A DNA stretch of 64,000 nt from Niveibacterium terrae (GTDB lineage: Bacteria > Pseudomonadota > Gammaproteobacteria > Burkholderiales > Rhodocyclaceae). The translations under genes and the position numbers were made by a program. Position 1 is the stretch's first letter, and each line of letters starts with the position of its first letter. Below, piece after piece: positions 55,020 through 63,463 of the stretch. The stretch lies in the NCBI RefSeq assembly GCF_048213115.1, contig NZ_CP172404.1:558001-622000 (forward strand), read 5' to 3'. The notes under the pieces were generated by a model. That model was not told the origin of the DNA and did no database searches. It worked only from the letters and a program-made list of their open reading frames with translations.

Positions 55020-55940
55020 ATGACCGCTTCTTCATCGCAGGAAACCGGGCCATATGCCTACCGCCTTTTCGGACTGAACCTGAGCAGCGATATCCTGTTG
55101 CCGGAACTCGGTTTTTTTCCTTTTCCTCCCGAGTCCGAGGATGTGCGCATCGTGCTTGGAGCAGTTCCGGAATCGCTCGAAGTGCCGGAATTCTCTCGCG
55201 CGCTCTTCAGCATCCAGAACCGGACGCTGCTTCTCAATGTGCCAGATTGCGCCCGGTATCTAGTGCGCGAGGGGCGCGAGATCGTCTGCGAACCGCTCGT
55301 GGCAGAACCGGGGCCGGATTTGCTGGTTTACCTGTACGGCACGTGCTTGGCGGCATTGTGTTACCAGCGCGGAATGATGCCCTTTCATGCCGGCGTAGTG
55401 GAAACTCCGTCTGGAGCGGTTCTGGTTGCGGGCGATTCAGGCGCGGGGAAGTCTACGCTTGCCGCAGCTCTTCAGGAACGCGGCTATACCGTCTGGTCCG
55501 ACGATTTATGTGTGCTGGATATCGAAACCCGGCGGGTTTCTCCCGGCATTCCGCGTATCAAGCTCTGGGAAAACAGCATTGCCCATGTCGGGTGGCAAGA
55601 TCGTCCGAACGAACCGGTCTTGCTCCGAAGGAACAAGTTCCAGTTCCGGGTGCCGCCCGCGCGGCAAGACTGGCTCGACCTCAAAGCGATCTTTACCATT
55701 GACGCGGACCACCGGTATCAAGTGAAGTTGGTTCCCCTCTCCGGCATCAAAGCGATCAGGGCCATCGAGGCGAATCTGTTCCGCAATGCCATTGTGCATG
55801 GCATCAAGGCCAATACCACCTATTTCGCCCACTGTTGCACCCTCGCGCAATCGGTCCCTGTTCTGCATGTGGAACGGCCCCGCTTGCTGGAGGCCATGCC
55901 GCAGGTTCTGGATTCTATCGAAGCGGCGATCCTGTCATGA
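55020..55940 (+). CDS. HPr-kinase-like lasso peptide kinase
   Basis: A 306-residue P-loop kinase of the HPr kinase C-domain type. Motifs: FHAGVV (His123), VAGDSGAGKSTLAA (138-146 core) and VWSDDLCVL with the acidic pair at 161-162. HprK-type enzymes in lasso clusters (PadeK, ThcoK) phosphorylate the C-terminal Ser of the precursor before cyclisation; this cluster's precursor ends in Ser, as required. It is first of a second block, preceded by a 311-bp gap, and overlaps the sulfotransferase start (ATGA). GGAG precedes the ATG. Confidence 0.85.
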   Translation: MTASSSQETGPYAYRLFGLNLSSDILLPELGFFPFPPESEDVRIVLGAVPESLEVPEFSRALFSIQNRTLLLNVPDCARYLVREGREIVCEPLVAEPGPDLLVYLYGTCLAALCYQRGMMPFHAGVVETPSGAVLVAGDSGAGKSTLAAALQERGYTVWSDDLCVLDIETRRVSPGIPRIKLWENSIAHVGWQDRPNEPVLLRRNKFQFRVPPARQDWLDLKAIFTIDADHRYQVKLVPLSGIKAIRAIEANLFRNAIVHGIKANTTYFAHCCTLAQSVPVLHVERPRLLEAMPQVLDSIEAAILS

Positions 55941-56845
55941 ATACGTTCTCCCGAAGTCCCGTGTGGGCTCGCTCGGGTACGGAAGGTATCCCGAATCCGG
56001 GCGGGATTGTCTGGCTCGCGTCTTATCCGAAATCTGGCAATACCTGGATGCGAACCCTGCTGGCGAATCTGGTGAAAAGTCGCGGACAGGTCGTGAGCCT
56101 GCAACAGCTAGATACCCCGTATTCCGGACCGATCGCTAGCAGTGCCCGGCTGTTTGAGAGCATGGTGGGCGAGCCATTCTGCAATTTGAATCCTGCGCTC
56201 GTGGATCGCCTGCGGCCACGTGCGTATCGCGATTTCGCCGCTCTGCTAAGATTGCCTTGCTGGATGAAGGTGCACGATGCCTGGCGGCGAACCTCATCCG
56301 GCGAGGCGCTCTTTCCGCCCGAGGTATCGCTCGGCTGCATTTATATCGTGCGCAATCCGCTGGATGTGGCGGTTTCGATGGCTCCGTTTTTCAACAAGAC
56401 CCTGGACGAGTCGGTGGACATGCTGTGTGACCCGGGCGCAGGCTTGTGCATGGACAAGAATCGACTTTGTAGGCAGTTGCCCCAGTTGATGTACGACTGG
56501 AGTGGGCATGTCGAAAGCTGGATCGACAGCCCCATCGAGCGCAAGATGGTACTGCGCTACGAGGATATGCTCGCGGATACTTCGGGGTGCTTCCGGGCCG
56601 TACTCGACTGGTCGGGCATTCCGTATTCGGAATCCGAGCTTGAAGGGGCGGTGAGCGCGTCGGATTTCAGGCAACTCAAGGCTCAGGAAGAAAAAGAAGG
56701 CTTCAGGGAGCGCGGAAAAAGCGATACGCCTTTTTTCCGCTCGGGCAAGGCTGGCGGTTGGCGGGAGGCGCTGACCGAAAAGCAAGTGGACCGGATTGTC
56801 GGCCAGCATGGCCGGGTGATGCGGGAATTGGGTTATCTCGACTGA
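55937..56845 (+). CDS. PAPS-dependent sulfotransferase
   Basis: A 302-residue cytosolic-type sulfotransferase. The 5'-phosphosulfate loop reads LASYPKSGNTWMRT (residues 28-40), the 3'-phosphate site IYIVRNPLDVAVS (135-147), a candidate catalytic His113 lies in MKVHDAW, and the C-terminal loop is RSGKAGGWREAL. It should transfer sulfate from PAPS to a hydroxyl. The neighbours suggest the lasso peptide or its modifying group as acceptor; the core has no Tyr, so Ser or Thr would be modified. Start overlaps the kinase stop. Confidence 0.88.
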   Translation: MNTFSRSPVWARSGTEGIPNPGGIVWLASYPKSGNTWMRTLLANLVKSRGQVVSLQQLDTPYSGPIASSARLFESMVGEPFCNLNPALVDRLRPRAYRDFAALLRLPCWMKVHDAWRRTSSGEALFPPEVSLGCIYIVRNPLDVAVSMAPFFNKTLDESVDMLCDPGAGLCMDKNRLCRQLPQLMYDWSGHVESWIDSPIERKMVLRYEDMLADTSGCFRAVLDWSGIPYSESELEGAVSASDFRQLKAQEEKEGFRERGKSDTPFFRSGKAGGWREALTEKQVDRIVGQHGRVMRELGYLD

Positions 56846-56861
56846 CAGGCAGGAAAACGGA

Positions 56862-57146
56862 ATGATCGAAAAAGTGCAATTGCAGGACCGCGTGGTTCAG
56901 GTTTCCGGGTGCGTGACCGCCGACGTGGCAGGCGACATGGTGGTTTCGAATGTGGAAACGGGTTGTTATGTTGGCCTGAATCCGACCGCGCAGGCGATCT
57001 GGAATCTGATGAGCGAGCCGGTTGCGGTGGGGGGGCTCTGCGAGATTTTGTGCGCGCGCTACGCGGTGGATGCGGCGGTCTGCGAAGCGCAAGTCCTGCA
57101 AACGCTTGACCGTTTGCTGGATCAGGGCTTGATCAGACGGGATTGA
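56862..57146 (+). CDS. PqqD-family leader-binding protein (B1, RRE)
   Basis: A 94-residue PqqD-like RiPP recognition element with the typical NVETGCYVGLNPTAQAIWNL segment (about residues 30-50). It would bind the WxxPxV leader motif and deliver the precursor to the B2 protease. In this cluster it is a separate gene far from B2, at the end of the plus-strand block. Its 3' end overlaps the convergent APS kinase by 14 bases. Confidence 0.88.
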   Translation: MIEKVQLQDRVVQVSGCVTADVAGDMVVSNVETGCYVGLNPTAQAIWNLMSEPVAVGGLCEILCARYAVDAAVCEAQVLQTLDRLLDQGLIRRD

Positions 57147-57660
57147 CGAGTTCCAGAATCCTCTCCGCGCAATCGTTCGGGCTTTTCCATGACGTATCCA
57201 GAACCAGATCCGCTGTTTCCGGGGTTTCGTAAGGGGAGGAAATGCCGGTGAATCCCTGAATCAAGCCCTGCCGGGCCTTGGCATAGAGTCCCTTGACGTC
57301 GCGCTGTTCGCAAGTGTCGAGTGGGGTGGAGAGCCAGATTTCAAGGAATCGGTCCGGTCCGATGATGAATTTCGCCCGCGCCCGGTCTTCCCGCAGCGGG
57401 GAGATCAGCGCGGCGATGACGATGGTCCCGGTGAGGTTGAAGAGCCGGGCGACTTCGGCCACGCGGCGAATGTTTTCGCTACGGTCTTCGAGCGAGAAGC
57501 CGAGGTCGCTGCAAAGTCCTGTCCTGACCACGTCGCCATCAAGCACGAAGACCGGGTGGTTTCCCTCTCTGAGACGATGGGCTACTTCGTTGGCGAGAGT
57601 GGTTTTCCCCGCTCCGGACAGACCGGTGAACCAGAGGGTGCATGCTTGACTCATTTCCAT
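57133..57660 (-). CDS. cysC: adenylylsulfate (APS) kinase
   Basis: A 175-residue APS kinase that converts APS to PAPS. Motifs: TLWFTGLSGAGKTTLA (Walker A), DGDVVRTGL, LGFSLEDRSENIRRV, AALISPLREDR, and LEIWLSTPLDTCEQRDVKGL. It is not associated with other sulfur-assimilation genes; beside a sulfotransferase its likely role is a dedicated PAPS supply for tailoring. APS itself must come from ATP sulfurylase elsewhere. It converges on the B1 gene. Confidence 0.93.
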   Translation of the reverse strand: MEMSQACTLWFTGLSGAGKTTLANEVAHRLREGNHPVFVLDGDVVRTGLCSDLGFSLEDRSENIRRVAEVARLFNLTGTIVIAALISPLREDRARAKFIIGPDRFLEIWLSTPLDTCEQRDVKGLYAKARQGLIQGFTGISSPYETPETADLVLDTSWKSPNDCAERILELVNPV

Positions 57661-58325
57661 TCCGTATCGAAAAAACTGCCTTATGGTAAGCGAGGTCGCT
57701 CAATGCCGGCAATTCTTTGAGCTGCAACTTGCACAGGGAAAACAGAATTTGATTGATGTAGAAGTGGTGCATTTCTGCAAGACGCAGAAGCACCATCGGC
57801 CTTCGATCAGTCAGGCGATGAAATAGTCGCCGCCACCTGTTCAGCTGCAGCCGAAGCGCCAGCCAAGTAGCTCGGACTCTGTAGGGCGGATCAATCGACC
57901 CGCCTTACCATTGGGCTTTCTTCGTAGTAGTGTTTGTCCGAAATAGGCACGAACCGGCCTTAGAGCGCCGCCTCTAATCACCCGAAAGCAGTCATTCACT
58001 CCAGCCCCCTAAGCGATGACTGCTGTCCGCTGCATTGCGGACATGTTTGGCGCGCAGTAGCAATGTCCGGTTTGGCCGAATTGCAGACAAATAGCAGCTG
58101 ATCAGTAATCAGTAGCCTGCGCACGAGTGAACAGCGAGGTGATCACGAGTCATCAGAACGGGTGGTCATATCCAGCAGAATCTGCATCTAGTAAGCAGGC
58201 CCAAGCCTGCGTCCAAAAATCGATGGCTTTTTGGACATTCCCGCATTCATCCTGCTCTCGCCTTCCTATACCCCTTTAGATGTTCAGTTTCTCGTTAAAC
58301 AATCATCATCCAGAAAGGGGTCGTT
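57661..58325. other. 665-bp non-coding stretch upstream of the recombinase
   Basis: No gene is supported. Two dyads stand out: TGTCCGC/GCGGACA at 58024-58043 and a perfect GTCCAAAAA/TTTTTGGAC at 58211-58236. They might be recombinase binding sites, since res-type sites usually lie next to resolvase genes. The APS-kinase promoter should also be here, but no clear match was found. Confidence 0.4.
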
Positions 58326-58898
58326 ATGGCGATTATTGGATACATGCGAGTAAGCACTCAGGAGCAGACTCTCGACTTACAGCGAGATGCTCTACAAGAA
58401 GCCGGAGCCGTTAGCATCTACGAAGACAAAGCGAGCGGGAAAAATACAGACCGCCCAGAGCTGGAACATTGCCTCAAGGCGCTGCGCTCTGGCGACACAC
58501 TAGTTGTTTGGCGAATGGACCGGCTCGGACGAAGTCTTGCCGACCTCATCCGTATCGTTAACGACCTTGAAACTCGCGGCGTGAAGTTCAAGTCGCTGAA
58601 AGAAACTATCGATACTTCAGGCCCAACAGGAAAACTAGTCTTTCACATGTTCGCGGCATTGGCCGAGTTCGAACGGGAACTCGTGAAGGAACGGACCCTG
58701 GCAGGCCTAGCCGCAGCCAGAGTCCGAGGGCAAAAAGGAGGACGCCCGCAACGCCTGACCGATAAGCAGAGAAACGCTGCAATAGCGATGATGACGCACC
58801 GAGAACTCTCCGTCGCCGATATTGCACAACAGTTTGGAGTATCACGTTCAACGATGTACTCCATGTATACAGACCATCAGAAAGAACAAACTCGATAG
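58326..58898 (+). CDS. serine recombinase (resolvase/invertase family)
   Basis: A 190-residue small serine recombinase. The catalytic Ser is in IIGYMRVSTQEQ (about residue 10), followed by DLQRDAL and VVWRMDRLGRSLADL, the long E-helix FHMFAALAEFERELVKERT, and a C-terminal helix-turn-helix (VADIAQQFGVSRSTMY). AAAGGGG precedes the ATG. No transposase of the Tn3 type is near, so it may be a remnant of another element or a resolvase of the island. Confidence 0.9.
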   Translation: MAIIGYMRVSTQEQTLDLQRDALQEAGAVSIYEDKASGKNTDRPELEHCLKALRSGDTLVVWRMDRLGRSLADLIRIVNDLETRGVKFKSLKETIDTSGPTGKLVFHMFAALAEFERELVKERTLAGLAAARVRGQKGGRPQRLTDKQRNAAIAMMTHRELSVADIAQQFGVSRSTMYSMYTDHQKEQTR

Positions 58899-59000
58899 AA
58901 AATTCCGTGGGCTGCGGAATGCCACTTGGTTCGACACATCGCCAACAACAGTGATGCATTCTGCGGCTCACATTCTTTCAAGTTCGCGAAAAAGTAATGT

Positions 59001-59076
59001 GTGGCAATACAGTGGTAGGTTTTTTTAAGCCAAAAAACTGGTGGTAAAACGATGGCAATTTTTTGATTTTGCCACT
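59001..59076. repeat. candidate integrase arm sites near attR
   Basis: Five words close to the attL motif occur in this AT-rich 275-bp non-coding stretch: GTGGCAA (59001), AGTGGTA (59011), GTGGTAAA (59041), ATGGCAA (59052) and the inverted TTGCCACT (59069-59076). Their clustering at both island ends suggests integrase or excisionase binding. Confidence 0.45.
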
Positions 59077-59173
59077 CAATTTAAACGAGACATAAAAATA
59101 CAACACAAACACAATCCATTGATTTATAATGAATTTACCCTCAACTCGGGGTATGGTACAAATAAACAATGCG

Positions 59174-59222
59174 CGTTCGGGACGTAGAGGCCGGAGGTTC
59201 GAATCCTCTCACCCCGACCAGG
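59174..59222 (+). repeat. attR (49-bp direct repeat of tRNA-Pro 3' part)
   Basis: Identical to 44560-44608. Upstream of it the sequence does not form a tRNA (CAATGCG in place of the anticodon stem), so this is the truncated copy left by integration. Confidence 0.9.
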
Positions 59223-59226
59223 TTTC

Positions 59227-59262
59227 AAAAGCCGGATCAGCCAATGGTTGATCCGGCTTTTT
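59227..59262 (+). terminator. original tRNA-Pro terminator, now beyond attR
   Basis: AAAAGCCGGATCA/TGATCCGGCTTTT, a 13-bp stem followed by TTCGTTT. Before integration it would have followed tRNA-Pro directly. Confidence 0.85.
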
Positions 59263-59305
59263 CGTTTACGCGCAGCAAGGAGCGGTGGCGGGCGGGGAAA
59301 CGGCC

Positions 59306-59791
59306 TCAGCTGAGGGGTTCTGGGGCAGCCGCTTCGGTTTGCCGAGCGAGGGCTAGCCGGATCAGGCGCTGGTTGGCCGATCCGCGCCAGGGCTCGCTGG
59401 TGAGCTTGTCCTGCTCGAAGCGACCGTCGATGACGACATCGACGAAGCGCAGGATCTCGAGATCGGCGACTTCCTCGAACAGGTAGCCGGTCCACAGCCA
59501 GATGTCCTTGTCCGGGTAGCGGCGTTTGAACTCGCGGCACAGATCGAGGATCGCGGGTCGGTTGGCCGGGAAGAGCGGATCTCCACCCGACAGGCTCAGG
59601 CCGTCGTGTGTTGCGCAAGCGGCCAGCAGCGCATCCCGGACTTCATCCGTGAAGGGCTTGCCGGCCTTGCGGTCCCAGGTCGAGCGGTTATAACAGCCCT
59701 TGCAGGCGTGAAGGCAGCCGGTCACGAAGAGCGTGACGCGTATGCCTTCACCGTTGACGAGATCGCAGGTGTAGTAGCGATCGTAGTTCAT
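59306..59791 (-). CDS. nrdG: anaerobic ribonucleotide reductase activating protein
   Basis: A 161-residue radical-SAM activase that installs the glycyl radical on NrdD. The iron-sulfur cluster motif is FVTGCLHACKGCYN (CxxxCxxC), followed by GLSLSGGDPLF (SAM contact). Its ATG overlaps the nrdD stop by one base (TGATG). Confidence 0.95.
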   Translation of the reverse strand: MNYDRYYTCDLVNGEGIRVTLFVTGCLHACKGCYNRSTWDRKAGKPFTDEVRDALLAACATHDGLSLSGGDPLFPANRPAILDLCREFKRRYPDKDIWLWTGYLFEEVADLEILRFVDVVIDGRFEQDKLTSEPWRGSANQRLIRLALARQTEAAAPEPLS

Positions 59792-61926
59792 CAGTGTGCG
59801 TCGCCGACGTGCTTGACGCGGCGGATCATCTCTTTCTGTTTGCCGGGGTTGAACGGGCGCGAGTTCGGGCTGCCCAGATAGCCGCAGACGCGCCGGGTTA
59901 CCGAAAGCGAGCTGCTGTCAGTGTTGCCGCAATCCGGGCAGGTGAAGCCGTTCTCGGTCGTCAGGGTCTCGCCCATGAAGCCACACTTGCCGCACGAGTC
60001 GACCGGCGTGTTGGTGCCGAAGTAGGGCACATGCTCGACCGCGTAGTCCCAGATTTTTTCGAGCGCCTTGATGTTGTGGCGCATGTTCGGCAATTCCACA
60101 TAGCTGATGTGGCCGCCGCTGGCGTGCTTGGCGAAGCCGGTCTCGAAGTCAATCTTCTCGAAGGGGTTGACCTTGCGGAACACGTCGAGGTGGAAGGAGT
60201 TCGTGTAATAGCCCTTGTCGGTGACCTCGGCGATGACGCCGAAACGCTCCTTGTCCAGCTTGCAGAAGCGGTTGCACAGCGATTCGCTCGGCGTCGAGTA
60301 CAGCGAAAAAGCGAAACCGGTCTCGCGCGTCCAGCGCTTCGTTGCGGCGCTCATCCTCTCGACGATGCCGTGCAGGAAGCTCTGGCATTCGGCGCTGTCG
60401 AAGGGGTGTTGGCCGAACATCAGAGTGCCGACCTCGTGCAGGCCGATATAGCCCAGCGAAATCGAGGCCCGGCCATTTTTGAACAAGGCCATGATGTCCT
60501 GCTGCGGGTCGAGCCGGATGCCGAAAGCGCCTTCCGAATAGAGGATGGGGGCGACATTGGCCTTGACGCCTTCCAGGCGATGGACGCGGCACATCAGCGC
60601 GCGGAAACACAGTTCCAGTCGCGCCTCGAAGATCTCGTCGAAGCGCGCCTGATCGCCCTTGGCTTCGATTGCGATGCGCGGCAGGTTGAGGCTGACGACG
60701 CCGAGGTTGTTGCGGCCGTCGAGTACTTCCTTGCCCGACTCGTCGCGCCAAACCGACAGGAAGCTGCGGCAGCCCATCGGCGAGACCGGAATGCTGGAGC
60801 CGGTGATCTGACGGTTCAGCTTCGTCGAGATGATGTCCGGGTACATCCGCTTGGACGTGCACTCGAGCGCCAGCTGCTTGATGTCATAGTTCGGGTCCTC
60901 GGGCCTCAGGTTGATCCCTTCTTCCATGAACATCACCAGCTTCGGGAAGACCGGCGTCACTCCGTCGCGCCCCAGACCCTTGATCCGGATCTGCAGGATC
61001 GAGCGCTGGATCGCGCGTTCCTGCCAGCTGGTGCCCATGCCGAACGAGAAGGTCACGAAGGGCTGCTGGCCGTTGGAGCTGAACAGCGTGTTGATCTCGT
61101 ACTCGCAGGCCTGCATCCCGTCATAGGTCTCCTTCTCGGTCCGCTCCCGCGCATAGTCTTCAGGCGTCGCGATGCCGTACTGGCGCGCGACCTCGAGATT
61201 CTTCTCGTAGGTCTTCTGGACGTAGGGGGCGAGGGTCTGATCGATGTTGGGGATCGTCGTGCCGCCGTACTGGTGGCTGGCGACCTGAGCGATGATCTGG
61301 GAGGTGACCGCGCAGGCCACGCCTATCGAGCGCGGGCTCTCGATCTTCGCGTTGCCCAGGCGAAATCCCTTGTCGAGCATGCCTTTCAGGTCGACGAGGC
61401 AGCAGTTCGTGAAGGGCAGGAAGGGCGAGTAGTCGAGGTCGTGAAAGTGGATCTCGCCCTCGCGGTGCGCTTCCTGGATGTCCTTGGGCAGGAAGTTGCT
61501 TGCGAACTGCTTGGAGACGATGCCGGCCATCAGGTCGCGCATGACCGGGAAGACGTTCGCGTCCTTGTTCGCGTTCTCGGTCGTCGCTTCGATGTCGGTC
61601 TTGTGGACGAGGCCCATCAGCTTGGCGTGCAGCTCCGAGCCTTGCGAGCGGGTCGTGTCGCGGTCGTGGCGGTACTGGATATAGACCCGCGCGACTTCGG
61701 GGCAGTCCTTCATCAGCGCGTTCTCGACCATTTCCTGGATGGCCGGGATGTCGAGCGTGCGGGCGCTGCTGGCCTGGCACTGTTCTTCGACCTGGGTTGC
61801 GATGCTGAGTGCGAGTCGGCCCGGGGAGGGATGATTCGCGGCGCGCGCCGCGCGCTCGCAGGCGGCGGCAATCTTTGCGACGTTGTATTCGACGATGGCG
61901 CCGTCGCGTTTGGTCACTTTCAGCAT
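59791..61926 (-). CDS. nrdD: anaerobic (class III) ribonucleoside-triphosphate reductase
   Basis: A 711-residue glycyl-radical enzyme that makes dNTPs without oxygen. An N-terminal ATP-cone covers about residues 1-90 (VTKRDGAIVEYNVAKIAAAC). A C-terminal zinc ribbon has two CxxC pairs (SCGKCGF and TCPDCG), and the radical loop RVCGYLG places Gly682. I start at the ATG 61926 after AGGAG; an in-frame ATG 15 codons upstream is less likely. The 270-bp upstream gap shows no clear FNR or NrdR box by eye. Confidence 0.96.
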   Translation of the reverse strand: MLKVTKRDGAIVEYNVAKIAAACERAARAANHPSPGRLALSIATQVEEQCQASSARTLDIPAIQEMVENALMKDCPEVARVYIQYRHDRDTTRSQGSELHAKLMGLVHKTDIEATTENANKDANVFPVMRDLMAGIVSKQFASNFLPKDIQEAHREGEIHFHDLDYSPFLPFTNCCLVDLKGMLDKGFRLGNAKIESPRSIGVACAVTSQIIAQVASHQYGGTTIPNIDQTLAPYVQKTYEKNLEVARQYGIATPEDYARERTEKETYDGMQACEYEINTLFSSNGQQPFVTFSFGMGTSWQERAIQRSILQIRIKGLGRDGVTPVFPKLVMFMEEGINLRPEDPNYDIKQLALECTSKRMYPDIISTKLNRQITGSSIPVSPMGCRSFLSVWRDESGKEVLDGRNNLGVVSLNLPRIAIEAKGDQARFDEIFEARLELCFRALMCRVHRLEGVKANVAPILYSEGAFGIRLDPQQDIMALFKNGRASISLGYIGLHEVGTLMFGQHPFDSAECQSFLHGIVERMSAATKRWTRETGFAFSLYSTPSESLCNRFCKLDKERFGVIAEVTDKGYYTNSFHLDVFRKVNPFEKIDFETGFAKHASGGHISYVELPNMRHNIKALEKIWDYAVEHVPYFGTNTPVDSCGKCGFMGETLTTENGFTCPDCGNTDSSSLSVTRRVCGYLGSPNSRPFNPGKQKEMIRRVKHVGDAH

Positions 61927-62196
61927 CCGGTACTCCTGTGTCTCTGGTTTGCGGGTCATCATCAGACACATGTCCTCCGGTCCGGGGGGATCCGGGGCGC
62001 TGGAATATCCGACTGCTCGCCTGGCTTTTTGGGGGGCGGACTATAGCCCTTTTGCCCCCCTTTCGACAACTCTTGACATCCTGTCCGTAGTGGGGTCTTC
62101 GTGCGAAAAAACTAGATGTTGTGGTTGTGCGCGAAGGCGCCGAATCCGGGCGCCCGTCCGAACACGGCCAGTCACAGCGCCGTGATCGCGTCCCGC

Positions 62197-63459
62197 TCAG
62201 CGCGCAGCGCCTGGCCGGGAAGGCAGGATGGCTGGCCCGCCCAGAGGGAAGTTGGTGCTCGCGCAATATCCCTTCTCGAGGCTCGTTCCCCACGCGTCCG
62301 GCGTCGATGCGCTGCAGGCGGACGGCGCCCCCTGCTCACCGCAGGGGGCGGGAACTGGGGCCGAGTCAGCGTAATGGGTGGCGATTCTGTGGAATTCATC
62401 CTGAATTTCCAGAAAGGCATCAACCACATCCGGATCGAAATGCACTCCCCGTTCGGATTCAATGATCGATACAGCCTTCTCGTGGGGGAGGGGGGGCTTA
62501 TAGATTCTTCGACTGATCAGTGCGTCGTAAACGTCGGCGAGGGCCATCAGGCGTGCGCTGATCGGTATGTCTTCGCCCGAGAGCCCCGATGGGTAGCCAG
62601 AGCCGTCCCACTTCTCCTGGTGGGAGAGCGCAATCTGTTTGGCTATGCTGAGAAAAGGAACTTCCATCCCCAGGGCCTTCTCCGCATGGCTGATTGCTTG
62701 AAAGCCCAGAGTGGTATGGGTTTTCATGATTTCAAATTCATGGGGCTCCAGGGGGCCTGGTTTCAACAGGATGCAGTCGGGGATTCCTACTTTGCCAATG
62801 TCATGAAGCGGGGCTGATTTGAACAACAGAAGGATATTCTGTTTGGTAAGAAACGTGAAGAAGCGCGGGTGATTGCGCAAATTCTCGGCAAGAGCCTTGA
62901 CATAGTTCTGCGTTCGGCGAATATGGTTTCCGGTTTCCGAATCCCGTGTCTCGGCAAGAGAAGCCATAGTCATGATCGTGACATCCTGGATCGCCGATAT
63001 TTCGCGTGTTCGGGCGTTTACTTCTCTCTCCAGAAAGTCATTCTGATTCCGTAAAAAGTCGGCAGAGGCCTTGAGGGAGAGGTGGGTTTTTACCCGCGCA
63101 AGAGTGATGGATGGACTGATCGGCTTGGTCACATAATCCACGGCTCCGAGTTTCAGTCCTTCCGCCTCATCCTTTTCATCGGATTTTGCGGTAAGGAAAA
63201 TGACAGGGATGTCGCGGGTCGAGGGGCTGAACTTCAGCTGACGACAGACCTCGAATCCGTCCATCCCGGGCATCATTATGTCGAGGAGGATTAGGTCCGG
63301 GGGGGCATCAGAGGAGGCAATCTTGAGGGCTCGCTCGCCGCTGTTGGCAATCTTCACCTTGTGCTCGCTCTTCAATAAATCACTCATCAGTGCAAGATTG
63401 TCCGGGCTGTCATCGACGATCAGAATCGTCGCTCTGGGATAGTAGGGGGTGTTATTCAT
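62197..63459 (-). CDS. HD-GYP response regulator (cyclic-di-GMP phosphodiesterase)
   Basis: A 420-residue protein. The receiver domain (about 1-125) has ILIVDDSPDN, the phosphorylatable Asp in LILLDIMMPGMDG and the Lys in VTKPIS. A helical linker follows, then an HD-GYP domain with SAPLHDIGKVGIPD and ALSHQEKWDGSGYPSGL. Family members hydrolyse cyclic-di-GMP. The last ~60 residues are low-complexity and variable. It starts four bases after the partial kinase gene, with GGAG, so the two form an operon. Confidence 0.92.
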   Translation of the reverse strand: MNNTPYYPRATILIVDDSPDNLALMSDLLKSEHKVKIANSGERALKIASSDAPPDLILLDIMMPGMDGFEVCRQLKFSPSTRDIPVIFLTAKSDEKDEAEGLKLGAVDYVTKPISPSITLARVKTHLSLKASADFLRNQNDFLEREVNARTREISAIQDVTIMTMASLAETRDSETGNHIRRTQNYVKALAENLRNHPRFFTFLTKQNILLLFKSAPLHDIGKVGIPDCILLKPGPLEPHEFEIMKTHTTLGFQAISHAEKALGMEVPFLSIAKQIALSHQEKWDGSGYPSGLSGEDIPISARLMALADVYDALISRRIYKPPLPHEKAVSIIESERGVHFDPDVVDAFLEIQDEFHRIATHYADSAPVPAPCGEQGAPSACSASTPDAWGTSLEKGYCASTNFPLGGPAILPSRPGAAR

Positions 63460-63463
63460 GGAA

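Larger units (their letters stand above)
44560..59222. mobile_element. 14.7-kb integrative genomic island at tRNA-Pro
   Basis: The island is bounded by a 49-bp perfect direct repeat of the tRNA-Pro 3' end (44560-44608 and 59174-59222). It contains, in order, an integrase, a small GNAT-like gene, an IS3-family element, an unknown gene, the lasso-peptide cluster, and a serine recombinase. There are no conjugation genes, so mobilisation would need helper functions or passive transfer. The structure is what is seen; mobility is inference. Confidence 0.9.

Noticed and set aside
59794..62046. 750-codon open frame opposite nrdD
   Set aside because: It is complementary to a clearly conserved gene with full catalytic motifs; the antisense product shows no family resemblance.
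61927..62196. FNR or NrdR operator upstream of nrdD
   Set aside because: An anaerobic regulator site was expected, but no TTGAT-N4-ATCAA or paired NrdR box could be matched convincingly.
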